From: Haloarcula sebkhae
GTDB taxonomy: Archaea; Halobacteriota; Halobacteria; Halobacteriales; Haloarculaceae
Direction: 5' to 3'
Assembly (NCBI RefSeq): GCF_014647415.1
Contig: NZ_BMPD01000001.1
Location: 186,001 to 250,000, forward strand
DNA: 64,000 nucleotides
Part shown: positions 43,257 through 51,728 of the stretch, one piece after another
Layout: each line of letters starts with the position of its first letter
Numbering within the stretch: position 1 is the stretch's first letter
The notes under the pieces: generated by a model
What the model was told of the DNA's origin: nothing
Seen by the model: the letters and a program-made list of their open reading frames with translations, nothing else
Databases searched by the model: none
Made by a program: the position numbers and the translations under genes

Positions 43257-43388
43257 GCTCGAAAAAGAAATGGTCTGTTCACTAAAAGACTACTTGCTGT
43301 GTCGGATGCCAAGCAAGTGGCGACGGCCACGGCGGTCCGAACAGAACGGAGCTGAGCCGGCGTTTACGGTGCATTACAGTGGAAACAC

Positions 43389-44360
43389 TCATTCATCGAA
43401 GAACGCCCGAACCAGTTCTGCGACGTCGTCACCGGGCTCCAGCCACGGCGTATGGCCGTCTCCCGGGAGTTCGTGAAACTCGGCGGTGGGCATCTTTTCG
43501 GCGACGGGACGGCCCACAGTTGGCGGGTAGAAAGCATCCTCCGTCCCCCAAATGAACTGCGTCGGGCGGTCGATCCGCACAATTTCGTTTCGGATATCAA
43601 AGAGGGGGTGGGCGCGGCCGTACGAGCCCTGTGCGGTCGCCAGCGACCGCTGGCTCTCCGGCCGCCCGGGTAGGCCCTGGCCGGCGGCGAGCAGTTCGTA
43701 GAACACGTCCGGTATCGCTGCGGTGTCGATAACGTTGATTCGCTGCATCGATTGCCTCGCGTTTTCGACCGGGTCACCACGGCTGAGCAGCCACAGCAAC
43801 ACGCGGTTGAGGCCGCGGACCGTCAGCAGGCGAAACATGAGCGGGAGATCCCGCGAGACGCCGCCCGGTGCACCGACCAGTTGCAGCCGGTCCACGCGGT
43901 CGTGGTCGAGTGCGAGCAGGAACGACTGCAAGCCGCCGTGGGAGTTGCCGACGACGTGGGGCCGGTCGATAGCGAGGTCGTCGAGCAGTTCCAGCAAGTA
44001 TGCGACCAGAAACGAGCGGAGGTCCCGGTCCCGATAGCTCGGCGCGGCCGAAAGGCCGAGCCCGGGCCGGTCGGGAGCGTACACGCGGTACTCGTCGGTG
44101 AGCGACGGGAACAGGGGGAGCCACGTCGCCGCCGGTGTCCCGACGCCGTGAAGGAGAACGACGGGGTCCCCATCCGGGTTCCCGCCAGCGAGATAGTGAA
44201 CGCGACCCGCAGCGTCCGTCTCTGTCACTCGTGACTCGACGGCGAGGTCGTAGTGATCGGCGAGGCGGGCCTGGGCGTCCGCGTACCGACGCTCGGCCGG
44301 ATGGGGCCAGTCGTCCGTCGACAGCGCGCGGCCCTCTGGAACTGTGGTGCCGACACTCAT
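43389..44360 (-). CDS. alpha/beta-fold hydrolase
   Basis: A 323-residue alpha/beta hydrolase. The oxyanion-hole motif is VVLLHGVGTPAATW, the nucleophile elbow VVGNSHGGLQSF (G-x-S-x-G), the acid is in FIWGTEDAFYPP and the catalytic His is in LPGDGHTPWLEPGDD. A cap domain lies between about residues 180 and 250 (LLTVRGLNRVLLWLLSRGDPVENARQ). The ATG at 44360 was chosen; the upstream frame overlaps the complement of the amidohydrolase gene. The substrate is unknown: esterases, epoxide hydrolases and C-C hydrolases share this layout. Confidence 0.88.
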   Translation of the reverse strand: MSVGTTVPEGRALSTDDWPHPAERRYADAQARLADHYDLAVESRVTETDAAGRVHYLAGGNPDGDPVVLLHGVGTPAATWLPLFPSLTDEYRVYAPDRPGLGLSAAPSYRDRDLRSFLVAYLLELLDDLAIDRPHVVGNSHGGLQSFLLALDHDRVDRLQLVGAPGGVSRDLPLMFRLLTVRGLNRVLLWLLSRGDPVENARQSMQRINVIDTAAIPDVFYELLAAGQGLPGRPESQRSLATAQGSYGRAHPLFDIRNEIVRIDRPTQFIWGTEDAFYPPTVGRPVAEKMPTAEFHELPGDGHTPWLEPGDDVAELVRAFFDE

Positions 44361-44465
44361 ACGCGAACTATCTGACGCCGACCGTATCAGTGTACCGTGG
44401 CTCACGGCGAGCAGAACAGATTGTGCCTCCATGAGACACATATAGCTCCGCCACCTCGCTGTCCC

Positions 44466-45491
44466 ATGGAGCGAATCGAAGGCACCATCCTTGCCGGGCG
44501 GTCGTTCGAGCCAGTCCACGGCAGCGTTGTCGTCGAGGACGGGTACATAACGGCCATCGAGGAGACGCCGGCCGACGAAAGCGACCACAACCGCATTGTC
44601 CTGCCGGCGTTCGTCAACGCCCACACGCACGTTGGAGACTCGGTTGCGAAGGAGGCGGCTGTCGGACTTGGACTGGAGAAGGCAGTGGTCCCGCCTGACA
44701 GCCTGAAACATCAGCAGATCGCAGCGGCCGACGACGAGACGCTGATTGCCGCGATGCACCGCACACTTCGATTCATGCAGCGAACCGGCACCGCGGCGTT
44801 TCTCGACTTCCGGGAGTTCGGCGTCGACGGGGCGCGGGCGCTACGTGAGGCCGCCGAGGGACTCGATATCGAGGATTTCATCTTCGGGAGCGACGACTCC
44901 GAAGTGCTTGACATAGCTGACGGATTCGGTGCCAGCGGCGCGAACGACGACGATTTCACCGCCCGGCGGACCGCCACTGAGGAGCGTGGGGTCCCGTTCG
45001 CTATCCACGCCGGCGAACCGGACGCCACCGATATCCACCCGGCACTGGATCTGGAGCCGGAGCTGCTGGTCCACATGGTCCATGCCGAGACGGAGCACCT
45101 CGAACGGGTGGCCGACCAGAACGTCCCCATCGCGGTCTGCCCCCGCGCGAATCGCGTCCTCGGGGTCGGCCGGCCACCGATTGAGACGCTGCTTGAGTAC
45201 ACAGACGTCGCGCTCGGGACGGACAACGTGATGTTGAATGCCCCATCGATGTTCCGTGAAATGGAGTACACCGCGAAGACGTTCGACCTCTCCTCGCGGA
45301 CGGTGCTCCGGATGGCGACGACCGCTGGAGCCGAAGCCGTGGGGCTCGAATGCGGAGTCATCGAACCCGGCCGCCGGGCCGCCCTACTGGTCCTCGATGG
45401 CGACTCGGACAACCTCTCGTCCGTCGCCGACCCGGTTGACGCAGTTGTCCGGCGGGCATCCCCGCTAGATATCGACCGGGTCATCTGCTGA
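44466..45491 (+). CDS. metal-dependent amidohydrolase (deaminase-like)
   Basis: A 341-residue amidohydrolase-superfamily enzyme. The first metal site is LPAFVNAHTHVGDS (HxH). Later ligands are in PFAIHAGEPDATD (His), ELLVHMVHAETEHLERV (His) and VALGTDNVMLNAPSM (Asp). The C-terminus GVIEPGRRAALLVLDGD is the usual small beta domain. It resembles the chlorohydrolase/SAH-deaminase branch but is shorter than most (around 400-430), with a brief N-terminal beta part. Substrate is unknown; a nucleoside, SAH or pterin-like deaminase is possible. It starts at the ATG 44466 and is divergent from the alpha/beta hydrolase. Confidence 0.85.
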   Translation: MERIEGTILAGRSFEPVHGSVVVEDGYITAIEETPADESDHNRIVLPAFVNAHTHVGDSVAKEAAVGLGLEKAVVPPDSLKHQQIAAADDETLIAAMHRTLRFMQRTGTAAFLDFREFGVDGARALREAAEGLDIEDFIFGSDDSEVLDIADGFGASGANDDDFTARRTATEERGVPFAIHAGEPDATDIHPALDLEPELLVHMVHAETEHLERVADQNVPIAVCPRANRVLGVGRPPIETLLEYTDVALGTDNVMLNAPSMFREMEYTAKTFDLSSRTVLRMATTAGAEAVGLECGVIEPGRRAALLVLDGDSDNLSSVADPVDAVVRRASPLDIDRVIC

Positions 45492-45526
45492 ACGGACGGC
45501 GAGAATGGACCCGGATATATTCCGGC

Positions 45527-46330
45527 TTAGCGCTGGTCTGCGTAGACGAACACGAATGCCCGAAGGAGTTTTGCGGCCAGCGTCGCCGCCTGACCGTCGT
45601 CGCGGTCGTTGACCTCGACAACGTCGAAGCCGACGGCGTGCGGTGCGACGGCCCGGACTACGTCGTGCAGCTCGCGTGGTTCGAGACCGAACGGCTCCGG
45701 TGTCCCGGTCCCCGGCGCAAACCCGGGATCAGCAGCGTCGATATCGACGGAGAGGTACACTCGCTCGTCGTCGAACCCGGGCGTCCAGTCGGCTACGTCT
45801 TCCGGCGGAACCACGGTCACGTCGTCCTCGTTCGCGCGGTCCCATTCGGCTTCCGAGCCAGTGCGTGCGCCCAGCACGATTGCCTCGTCGGCCACCGAGA
45901 GCGCGTGGCGGGTCACTGTCGCGTGGGAGTACTCGTCGCCGGCATAGGACTCGCGCAGGTCCAGATGCGCGTCCAAACAGACGAACACATCCGGATCGAG
46001 CGCGCGCACACCAGCGACGGAGACGGTGTGTTCGCCACCGACGACGAGCGGGACGGCCCCCTCGCTATCGAAATCCGAGAGGGTGCCCTGGAGGAAAGTG
46101 AGGTACTCGGCGACGTCGGCGGTGGGGCCGATGTCGCCGTGGTCATACACGGAACAATCAGTGAAGTGCTGGTCGGTGCGGTGGTCGTAATCGTCGAACT
46201 GCTGGCCGAACTGGCGGACGCGGCGCGGTCCGAACCGGGCCCCGGGGCGAAACGATGTCGACGCGTCGAGCGGTGCGCCCACGAGCGCGTAGTCGGCCGC
46301 CCCGCGGTCGGCCCCCGCACCGGGCAACAT
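45527..46330 (-). CDS. speB: agmatinase / arginase family ureohydrolase
   Basis: A 267-residue binuclear manganese ureohydrolase. The metal-binding motifs are VVGGEHTVSVAGV (His), VCLDAHLDLRESYAGDEYSHATVTRH (Asp-x-His-x-Asp) and LSVDIDAADPGFAPGTGTPEPFGLEPREL (Asp-x-Asp). The family removes urea from agmatine, arginine or related guanidino compounds. It follows the aIF5A gene by two bases on the same strand. In Haloferax the corresponding pair supports a route where agmatine is joined to aIF5A and then trimmed by the ureohydrolase to deoxyhypusine. That gives this gene a role in translation-factor modification rather than only polyamine synthesis. Confidence 0.93.
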   Translation of the reverse strand: MLPGAGADRGAADYALVGAPLDASTSFRPGARFGPRRVRQFGQQFDDYDHRTDQHFTDCSVYDHGDIGPTADVAEYLTFLQGTLSDFDSEGAVPLVVGGEHTVSVAGVRALDPDVFVCLDAHLDLRESYAGDEYSHATVTRHALSVADEAIVLGARTGSEAEWDRANEDDVTVVPPEDVADWTPGFDDERVYLSVDIDAADPGFAPGTGTPEPFGLEPRELHDVVRAVAPHAVGFDVVEVNDRDDGQAATLAAKLLRAFVFVYADQR

Positions 46331-46332
46331 CG

Positions 46333-46713
46333 TTACGAGCGTGTGATCTTGCGCTGCTCTTCGTACTGGAGGTACTCGATCTCGTCGTCAGGCTGGAGGT
46401 TGATGTCCTCTGGGACGCGCATCGTGAACGTGTCGTACGTGTCAAGGTCCATGACCTGAGCGTCGTTGCCATCAGTCGAGACGACCTGACCCTGTTTCCG
46501 GTTGACGATCGGGACCCAGACCTTCGCGTCGACAGGCTGGGACAGCGAGCGCTTTTTCCCGTCGAAGACGCCCTTGGCGTCGATTCGGGCCTTGGCGCTG
46601 CCGTGCTTGCCCGGCTTGGCCGTGCTGTAGGAGTTGATCTTACACGGCGTGTCTTCGATCATGACGTAGCTACCTTCGTCGAGCTCTCGAACTTCGGTCT
46701 GCTCTCTTGCCAT
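46333..46713 (-). CDS. eif5a: translation initiation factor aIF5A
   Basis: A 126-residue factor with the N-terminal SH3-like barrel and C-terminal OB fold of IF5A. The loop carrying the modified lysine reads [13 protein letters not shown], so K36 is the expected hypusine site. The factor helps ribosomes through stalled peptide-bond formation. It is modified by deoxyhypusine synthase (gene at 38949-39956). It is the first gene of a two-gene unit with agmatinase. A TATA box 27 bases before the ATG and no leader are visible. Confidence 0.97.
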   Translation of the reverse strand: MAREQTEVRELDEGSYVMIEDTPCKINSYSTAKPGKHGSAKARIDAKGVFDGKKRSLSQPVDAKVWVPIVNRKQGQVVSTDGNDAQVMDLDTYDTFTMRVPEDINLQPDDEIEYLQYEEQRKITRS

Positions 46714-46735
46714 ACCGCCGGATTACCCCTGTTTG

Positions 46736-46743
46736 GGTATAAA
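46736..46743 (-). promoter_or_regulatory. TATA box of the aIF5A-agmatinase unit
   Basis: TTTATACC read on the minus strand, centred about 27 bases before the aIF5A ATG at 46713; leaderless arrangement. Confidence 0.6.
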
Positions 46744-46911
46744 CGGTTTGGAATGCCGCAAGCCAGACCCGTCGCGACTCCCGCTCTATAGCTGGGTTCG
46801 CGTAGCGTGTGGGTCACGCACGCCCAGAACGTCCCGACAGCAACACCGCGTCCGGCGACCGTTTCCGTCCTACCCCCACAGTTCAAGTGAGTTTGCACTA
46901 ACCACACAGGT

Positions 46912-47550
46912 GTGGCACTCTCGTTCGATCTGTTCGGGACACTCGTCACGGCAGACCGGCCGTCGGAGCCGTGGGATGCCGTTGCGGCGGCGCTTATGAC
47001 CCGGTCGGTTCGGGTGCCGGACGACTGGGAGGACGCCTACCGCTCGGCCCATCGCGACTACGACCGCGGCCGGGAAGCGCCGCTGGACGAGCACGTTCGG
47101 CTGGCACTTGACAGCCGCGGAATCGAGGTCACAGAGGAGACGGCAACCGAGGCCGTCCTCGACGCGTTCGACAGCCCGGTCACGGTCCGCAACGGGGCCA
47201 TCGACGCGGTAGACGCCGCAGCACAGCGGGGCCCGGTCGCTATCTGCTCGAACTGCAGCGTCCCGGGGCTGGTCGAGCGAACGCTGGAACGAGCAGCTAT
47301 CGAAGCCCGTAGCGACCACGCCTTCGACGCCGTCGTCACCAGCGTCGGCTGTGGCTGGCGGAAACCCCATCCGAATATCTTCGAGGCGACCGCCGACGCA
47401 CTCGACGTGGCGCTTGCCGACCTCGTCCACGTCGGGGACGACGCCCGGACGGACGGCGGCGCGGGCCGCGTGGGTGCGCAGTCGATGCTGCTGGAGGACC
47501 GTTCGCTCCCGGCGATAGCCGAACAACTCCGCGAGGGGGAACTGTGCTGA
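46912..47550 (+). CDS. HAD-superfamily phosphatase at the head of the cobalamin cluster
   Basis: A 212-residue HAD hydrolase starting with GTG. Motif I is SFDLFGTLVTADR (D-x-F-G-T), motif II AICSNCSVPGL, motif III Lys in GWRKPHPNIFEATA and motif IV HVGDDARTDGGAGRVG (GDD). A small helical cap (residues ~18-90) follows motif I. Its last seven bases overlap the start of cbiB, so the genes are coupled. The cluster lacks a recognisable CobC or CobZ, the phosphatase acting on alpha-ribazole phosphate or adenosylcobalamin 5'-phosphate. This HAD enzyme is a good candidate for that missing step, by context only. Confidence 0.88.
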   Translation: MALSFDLFGTLVTADRPSEPWDAVAAALMTRSVRVPDDWEDAYRSAHRDYDRGREAPLDEHVRLALDSRGIEVTEETATEAVLDAFDSPVTVRNGAIDAVDAAAQRGPVAICSNCSVPGLVERTLERAAIEARSDHAFDAVVTSVGCGWRKPHPNIFEATADALDVALADLVHVGDDARTDGGAGRVGAQSMLLEDRSLPAIAEQLREGELC

Positions 47551-48467
47551 GCGCGCTGGCAGTAGCCGTCGCGGGGGGACTAGAACTTGTGATCGGTGAG
47601 CCGCCGACCCGCTTGCATCCCGTCGCGTGGTTCGGACGGCTCGTCGGGACGATCGACCGCAAGTGGGACCACCCGCTTGCGGTCGGAACGCTCGCCGCGA
47701 CCCTGTTGCCGCTCGGCGTTGCTGTTGTCGTCGGTGGCGGCGTCGCACTCGCCGCCAGTATCGCGCCCCTCGCCGCCGTCACGCTCGCCGGCCTCGCGCT
47801 GTTCCTGACCACGAGCCTCCGCAGTCTTCTTTCGACTGCACGGGGTGTCATCGCTGACACCGACACCGACCTCACAGCTGCTCGGGACGGGCTCCTTGCA
47901 CTCGCTGGCCGAGACGCGAGCGATCTGTCTGCGGGCGAGGTCCGGAGCGCGGCCGTCGAGAGCGCGTCCGAGAACCTCGCCGACGGCCTCGTCGCGTCGC
48001 TGGCCGCGTTTGTCGTGGCCGGCCTCGTCGCTGCGGGCGTTGGCCTGTCACCCCTTCCCGCCGCTGCCGGTGCAGCGGCGTGGGTCAAGGCCGTCAACAC
48101 GATGGACTCGATGCTTGGCTACCGCTCGAAACGCATCGGAACGCCCGCGGCACGGCTCGACGACGCCGTGATGTGGCTCCCAGCACGGGTGAGCGCGCTC
48201 CTGCTCGCCACCGCCTGCGGGTCGCCTCAATCAGTGGCCCGCGCCCGGGCCTGGCTGGACGGCGTCCCGTCGCCGAATTCCGGGTGGCCGATGGGGACGG
48301 CCGCCGCGGCGCTTGACGTTCGACTCGAAAAGCCGGGCGTGTACGTCCTGAACCCCGCGGGCGGACTCCCCGACGTGGCGACGGCACAGCGTAGCGTGAC
48401 GCGGGTGGGCGTCGCCGGGGTGCTGGCGTACTTGCTGGCCGGGCTGGGGGTGCTCGCGTGGTTCTGA
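47544..48467 (+). CDS. cbiB: adenosylcobinamide-phosphate synthase CbiB
   Basis: A 307-residue membrane enzyme that attaches aminopropanol phosphate (or aminopropanol) to adenosylcobyric acid. Family motifs are GEPPTRLHPVAWFGRLVG near the N-terminus, SASENLADGLVASL and KAVNTMDSMLGYRSKRIGTPAARLDD, with about five hydrophobic segments. The start is a GTG overlapping the HAD gene, and the end overlaps cobS by ten bases. The aminopropanol phosphate donor is made by CobD, encoded at 49892-50950. Confidence 0.95.
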   Translation: MLSALAVAVAGGLELVIGEPPTRLHPVAWFGRLVGTIDRKWDHPLAVGTLAATLLPLGVAVVVGGGVALAASIAPLAAVTLAGLALFLTTSLRSLLSTARGVIADTDTDLTAARDGLLALAGRDASDLSAGEVRSAAVESASENLADGLVASLAAFVVAGLVAAGVGLSPLPAAAGAAAWVKAVNTMDSMLGYRSKRIGTPAARLDDAVMWLPARVSALLLATACGSPQSVARARAWLDGVPSPNSGWPMGTAAAALDVRLEKPGVYVLNPAGGLPDVATAQRSVTRVGVAGVLAYLLAGLGVLAWF

Positions 48468-49261
48468 CTGCGGTCCGTGGGGCGCTGGGGTTCCTCTCGC
48501 AACTCCCGGTCGGGCATAGCGAGCAGGCGTGGGACGCCTTCGTCGAGACGCCGGCGGCGTTCCCGCTGGCCGGGTACGTCGTCGGCGGCCTCGTCGCGCT
48601 CCCGTTTCTCGCCGCTGGCCTGCTCCCGGCCCCGGTCATCGCCGCGGCATATCTCGGAACCGTCGTCCTCGTCACCGGCGTCAACCATGCCGACGGGCTC
48701 GCGGACCTCGGGGACGCCGCCGTCGTTCACGGCGACCCGGCGGAGCGCCGCGACGTGATGCGGGACACGACCGTCGGCGTCGGGGCCGTCCTCGCGCTTG
48801 GGACCGTCCTCCTCGCGCTGGCGCTGGCCGCGGTGGCTGTTGCCGGACTTCCACCGCTAGTCGCCGTTTCGCTGGCCCTCGCCGCGGAGGTGGGAGCGAA
48901 ACTCGCGATGGCGACATTGGCCTGCGTCGGCCGTCCGAGCCACGAGGGGTTCGGGTCGACGGTCATCGACGGGAACGGCCCGCGCCACCTCGTCGGCTCG
49001 CTCGCCGTCGCGCTCCCGGCTGCTGTGATCGCCGTTCCGGCAACCACCGTCGCAGTTCTCACCGGCCCGCTGCTGGCGCTTGGCCTCTCACGCTGGGCCG
49101 ACCAGCGACTAGGCGGCGTCAGCGGCGACGCGTTCGGTGCGGCCAACGAACTCACGCGCGCCACTGCGCTCCACGTCGGCGTCGCAGTGTGGTCGCTGTT
49201 CGGTGGCATCTGGTCGGTGCCGCTTGTCGACTGGGGGGTTCTCGCGTGGACGCCCTGGTGA
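48458..49261 (+). CDS. cobS: adenosylcobinamide-GDP ribazoletransferase CobS
   Basis: A 267-residue polytopic membrane protein that joins adenosylcobinamide-GDP to alpha-ribazole (phosphate), the last assembly step of cobalamin. The CDP-alcohol-transferase-like active site motif is VNHADGLADLGDAAVVHGD, followed by RRDVMRDTTVGVGA. The membrane segments are Ala/Val/Leu-rich. GTG start, overlapping cbiB by ten bases and cobY by 16 bases, which implies tightly coupled translation. Confidence 0.95.
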   Translation: MVLTAVRGALGFLSQLPVGHSEQAWDAFVETPAAFPLAGYVVGGLVALPFLAAGLLPAPVIAAAYLGTVVLVTGVNHADGLADLGDAAVVHGDPAERRDVMRDTTVGVGAVLALGTVLLALALAAVAVAGLPPLVAVSLALAAEVGAKLAMATLACVGRPSHEGFGSTVIDGNGPRHLVGSLAVALPAAVIAVPATTVAVLTGPLLALGLSRWADQRLGGVSGDAFGAANELTRATALHVGVAVWSLFGGIWSVPLVDWGVLAWTPW

Positions 49262-49800
49262 TGTGTGGCGGGCGCGGGACGCGGCTCGACACCGAGGTCG
49301 AGAAACCGCTTTTTCGAATCGGCGGCGTGCCGATGGTCGACCGCGTAGTCGGCGCACTCAAAGATAGTTCCGCCGAGCGAATTATCGCCGCAACGTCGCC
49401 GAACGCGCCGGATACGGGGTCGCATCTGGACGTTCCCTGCATCGAGACGCCGGGTGAAGGGTACGTCGCGGACCTCGACGCAGCGCTGGCTGATGACAGA
49501 CTCTCCCGGCCGGTGCTGACCGTCGCCGCTGACTTGCCGCTGCTTGACGGCGAAATAATTGACCGCGTGCTGGACGAGTACAGCGGGGGTTCGCTATCGG
49601 TTGTGGTCCCGGCCTCGCTGAAGCGCGAGCTTGGCGTCAGCGACGACACGACGTTTGAGGACGGCGACCGGGAAGTCGCGCCGACGGGCGTCAACGTGGT
49701 CGGCGACGGCTCCGACGACGCCTGGCTCACGCGGGACCGACGCGTCGCGGTCAACGTCAACACGCTCGCTGACGCACGCGTGGCAGAACAATGGCTGTAA
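49246..49800 (+). CDS. cobY: GTP:adenosylcobinamide-phosphate guanylyltransferase CobY
   Basis: A 184-residue archaeal replacement for the bacterial CobU nucleotidyltransferase; it makes adenosylcobinamide-GDP. The nucleotide-binding motif is ALVMCGGRGTRLDTEVEKPLFRIGG at the N-terminus with later VLTVAADLPLL and APTGVNVVGDG. The GTG at 49246 was chosen because it gives the family N-terminus directly; codons upstream encode CobS in another frame. It acts on the product of CbiB and feeds CobS. Confidence 0.93.
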   Translation: MDALVMCGGRGTRLDTEVEKPLFRIGGVPMVDRVVGALKDSSAERIIAATSPNAPDTGSHLDVPCIETPGEGYVADLDAALADDRLSRPVLTVAADLPLLDGEIIDRVLDEYSGGSLSVVVPASLKRELGVSDDTTFEDGDREVAPTGVNVVGDGSDDAWLTRDRRVAVNVNTLADARVAEQWL

Positions 49801-49846
49801 CTACAGACAGTGGACAGTGACTGTAATCATAGACGGTGGACACCGG
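49795..49846 (+). repeat. imperfect 26-bp tandem duplication after cobY
   Basis: Two 26-base units (49795-49820 and 49821-49846), both beginning CTGTAA and containing GTGGACA; the first 22 bases match at 18 positions. The first unit includes the cobY stop codon. It lies 50-100 bases before cobD and could be a slippage product or a paired protein-binding site. Confidence 0.6.
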
Positions 49847-49891
49847 GCCGCCGCGAAACTTTCTCCACACCGCCCGCCGTAGCCCTTGTCA

Positions 49892-50950
49892 ATGGACCCT
49901 GATTCGGTCGAGGGCGTGCGAGCGAGTGGCGGTGACGGACCCGGGGACGCCATCGGTCCGGACGGGCGCGTGCCACATGGCAGCAGCGACGACCCGGACC
50001 TGCTGGATTTCAGCGCGAACACGAACCCCCGCGTTCCGCCGGACGCTGCGGAGACGTACCAGAAAGCGTTCGAAGCTGCCCGCTCGTATCCGGCGGATGA
50101 CTACCCCGCGTTCCGCGAGGCCGCGGCGGCCTTCGTCGACTGCGACCCGGCACAGGTGATACCCACGGCCGGTGGCCTCGAAGCCATACGCCTCGCGATT
50201 CAGACGACGGTCCGAGCGGGTGATAGCGTCCTCGTTCCGTACCCTAGCTTCGGTGAGTATGCCCGCGAGGTTCGGCTCCAGGGCGGGACGCCGGAGTTCG
50301 TTCCATATGACGAACTGCTGACCGCCGACCCGGTCGGCCACGCACTCGCCATCGTCTGCAACCCGAACAATCCGACTGGCGAGACAGCGGACCCGGCGGC
50401 GCTCCGGGCCTTCGCCGATGACTGTCTCGACGCCGGGACGACGCTGCTGGTCGACGAGGCCTTTCTCGGCTTTACCGACGAGCAGTCACTGGCCGGTCGT
50501 GAAGGCGTCATCGTCGCACGCTCGCTGACGAAGTTATTCGGCCTGCCTGGCATCCGGATGGGCTACGCCGTCGGGACCGGCGCGGCCGGGGATCGACTCA
50601 CCACAGCGCGACGCGCCTGGTCGATGAGCGCCGCCGCGGCCGCGGTCGGCACACACTGCTACGGGCAAGCTGCGTTCGTCGCGGAGACGAAAGCCCGCGT
50701 CGCCGACGAGCGAGCGCGGATGCGGGAGCGCCTCGGCGACCGCTTCGACGTGTTCCCCTCCGATGCGCCGTTCCTGTTGCTGTCGGTCAGCGAGGCCGAC
50801 GAGTCCGTCGACGATATCCTCGCCTCGGCCCGCGAGGCTGGTATCGCACTCCGGGACGCCCGGACGTTCTGCGGGCTGGACTCGCACATCCGCGTCGCTG
50901 TCAGAGCGCCGGAAGAAAACGACCGGCTGCTGGACGCGCTGGATGTTTGA
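49892..50950 (+). CDS. cobD: L-threonine-O-3-phosphate decarboxylase CobD
   Basis: A 352-residue fold-type I PLP enzyme that makes aminopropanol phosphate for CbiB. The PLP lysine is in ARSLTKLFGLPGIRMGY. Other motifs are DFSANTNPRVPP, PTAGGLEAIRLAI, CNPNNPTGE and the terminal Arg in GLDSHIRVAVRAPEEN. By sequence it is close to histidinol-phosphate aminotransferase, but the position between cobY and cbiZ decides the call. ATG at 49892 was preferred to a TTG six bases earlier. It overlaps cbiZ by eight bases. Confidence 0.9.
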   Translation: MDPDSVEGVRASGGDGPGDAIGPDGRVPHGSSDDPDLLDFSANTNPRVPPDAAETYQKAFEAARSYPADDYPAFREAAAAFVDCDPAQVIPTAGGLEAIRLAIQTTVRAGDSVLVPYPSFGEYAREVRLQGGTPEFVPYDELLTADPVGHALAIVCNPNNPTGETADPAALRAFADDCLDAGTTLLVDEAFLGFTDEQSLAGREGVIVARSLTKLFGLPGIRMGYAVGTGAAGDRLTTARRAWSMSAAAAAVGTHCYGQAAFVAETKARVADERARMRERLGDRFDVFPSDAPFLLLSVSEADESVDDILASAREAGIALRDARTFCGLDSHIRVAVRAPEENDRLLDALDV

Positions 50951-51659
50951 GACGACCGTTCGGGATGGCGTCTGTCAGCTTCGCCGTGAAGGAGCCCGCT
51001 GGCTCTCGACGGCGTGGGACGGCGGCTACCGGACCGCGGACGCCGTCTACAACGTCACCGTCCCTGAGGGGTTTGAGCGGACCGACCTCGACGCCTACCG
51101 CACCGAGCGGCTGTCCGGGGCCGATTTCCCCCTTGGCCCGGCGCTACTCACGGGCGTCCACATGGAGCACGCCCGCTGTGCCCGGAGCGGGCCGGTGTCG
51201 GTGCTGGCAACAGCTGGCCTCTCGAACCCCGCCGCGTTGCCGATGTCGGCAGCGGAGACAGCCGACGGCTCCGACGGGACTGCGTCGAATACGGCGGACA
51301 GCTCCGACTGGCGGCCCGGGACGGTCAACCTCGTCGTCGGGGCCGACCGCGAACTGGATGAGGGCGCGCTGGCGACGCTACTCGCCACTGCCGTCGAGGC
51401 GAAAGCTGCGACGCTGCTGGACGCAGCGGGCGTCCCCGGAACTACCTCGGACGCGGCCATCGTCGGCTGTGTCCCGAGCGCCGAGCAAGCACCCTTCGCG
51501 GGGAGTGCGACCGAAATCGGGGCCGCTACCCGCGTCTGTGTCCGCGATGCTATCAGAGCGAGTCTGGCCGCCCGCTACGGGGGCGATGCCCTGCCGACCG
51601 TCGACGGCGCGGAGTACGGCGTCGTCACCGACCGGGATACCGAGGTTTTCGAGCCGTGA
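50943..51659 (+). CDS. cbiZ: adenosylcobinamide amidohydrolase CbiZ
   Basis: A 238-residue archaeal salvage enzyme that cuts the aminopropanol side chain from adenosylcobinamide, returning adenosylcobyric acid to CbiB. Seen are the N-terminal RWLSTAWDGGYRTADAVYNVTVPEGF, the GVHMEHARCARSGPVSVLATAGLSNPA core, GTVNLVVGADREL and EAKAATLLDAAGVPGTTSDAAIVGCV. It is needed because archaeal CobY cannot use cobinamide directly. It overlaps the end of cobD. An insertion of Ser/Asp/Thr residues (AADGSDGTASNTADSS) near residue 110 is a halophilic addition. Confidence 0.93.
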   Translation: MFETTVRDGVCQLRREGARWLSTAWDGGYRTADAVYNVTVPEGFERTDLDAYRTERLSGADFPLGPALLTGVHMEHARCARSGPVSVLATAGLSNPAALPMSAAETADGSDGTASNTADSSDWRPGTVNLVVGADRELDEGALATLLATAVEAKAATLLDAAGVPGTTSDAAIVGCVPSAEQAPFAGSATEIGAATRVCVRDAIRASLAARYGGDALPTVDGAEYGVVTDRDTEVFEP

Positions 51660-51728
51660 AAGGACAGTGTGTCACACGACAGTCCCGCAGTCCAAACGGC
51701 TAAACAGAATCCGGTCGAACAGACGGGC

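Noticed and set aside
45643-46101. Long Arg-rich open frames opposite many genes (here opposite agmatinase)
   Set aside because: High-GC coding DNA leaves complementary frames open; composition is basic and unlike haloarchaeal proteins.
48529-49245. A long extension of the cobY frame running back through cobS
   Set aside because: Its translation is an Arg/Pro-rich shadow of cobS; the GTG at 49246 gives the correct CobY N-terminus.
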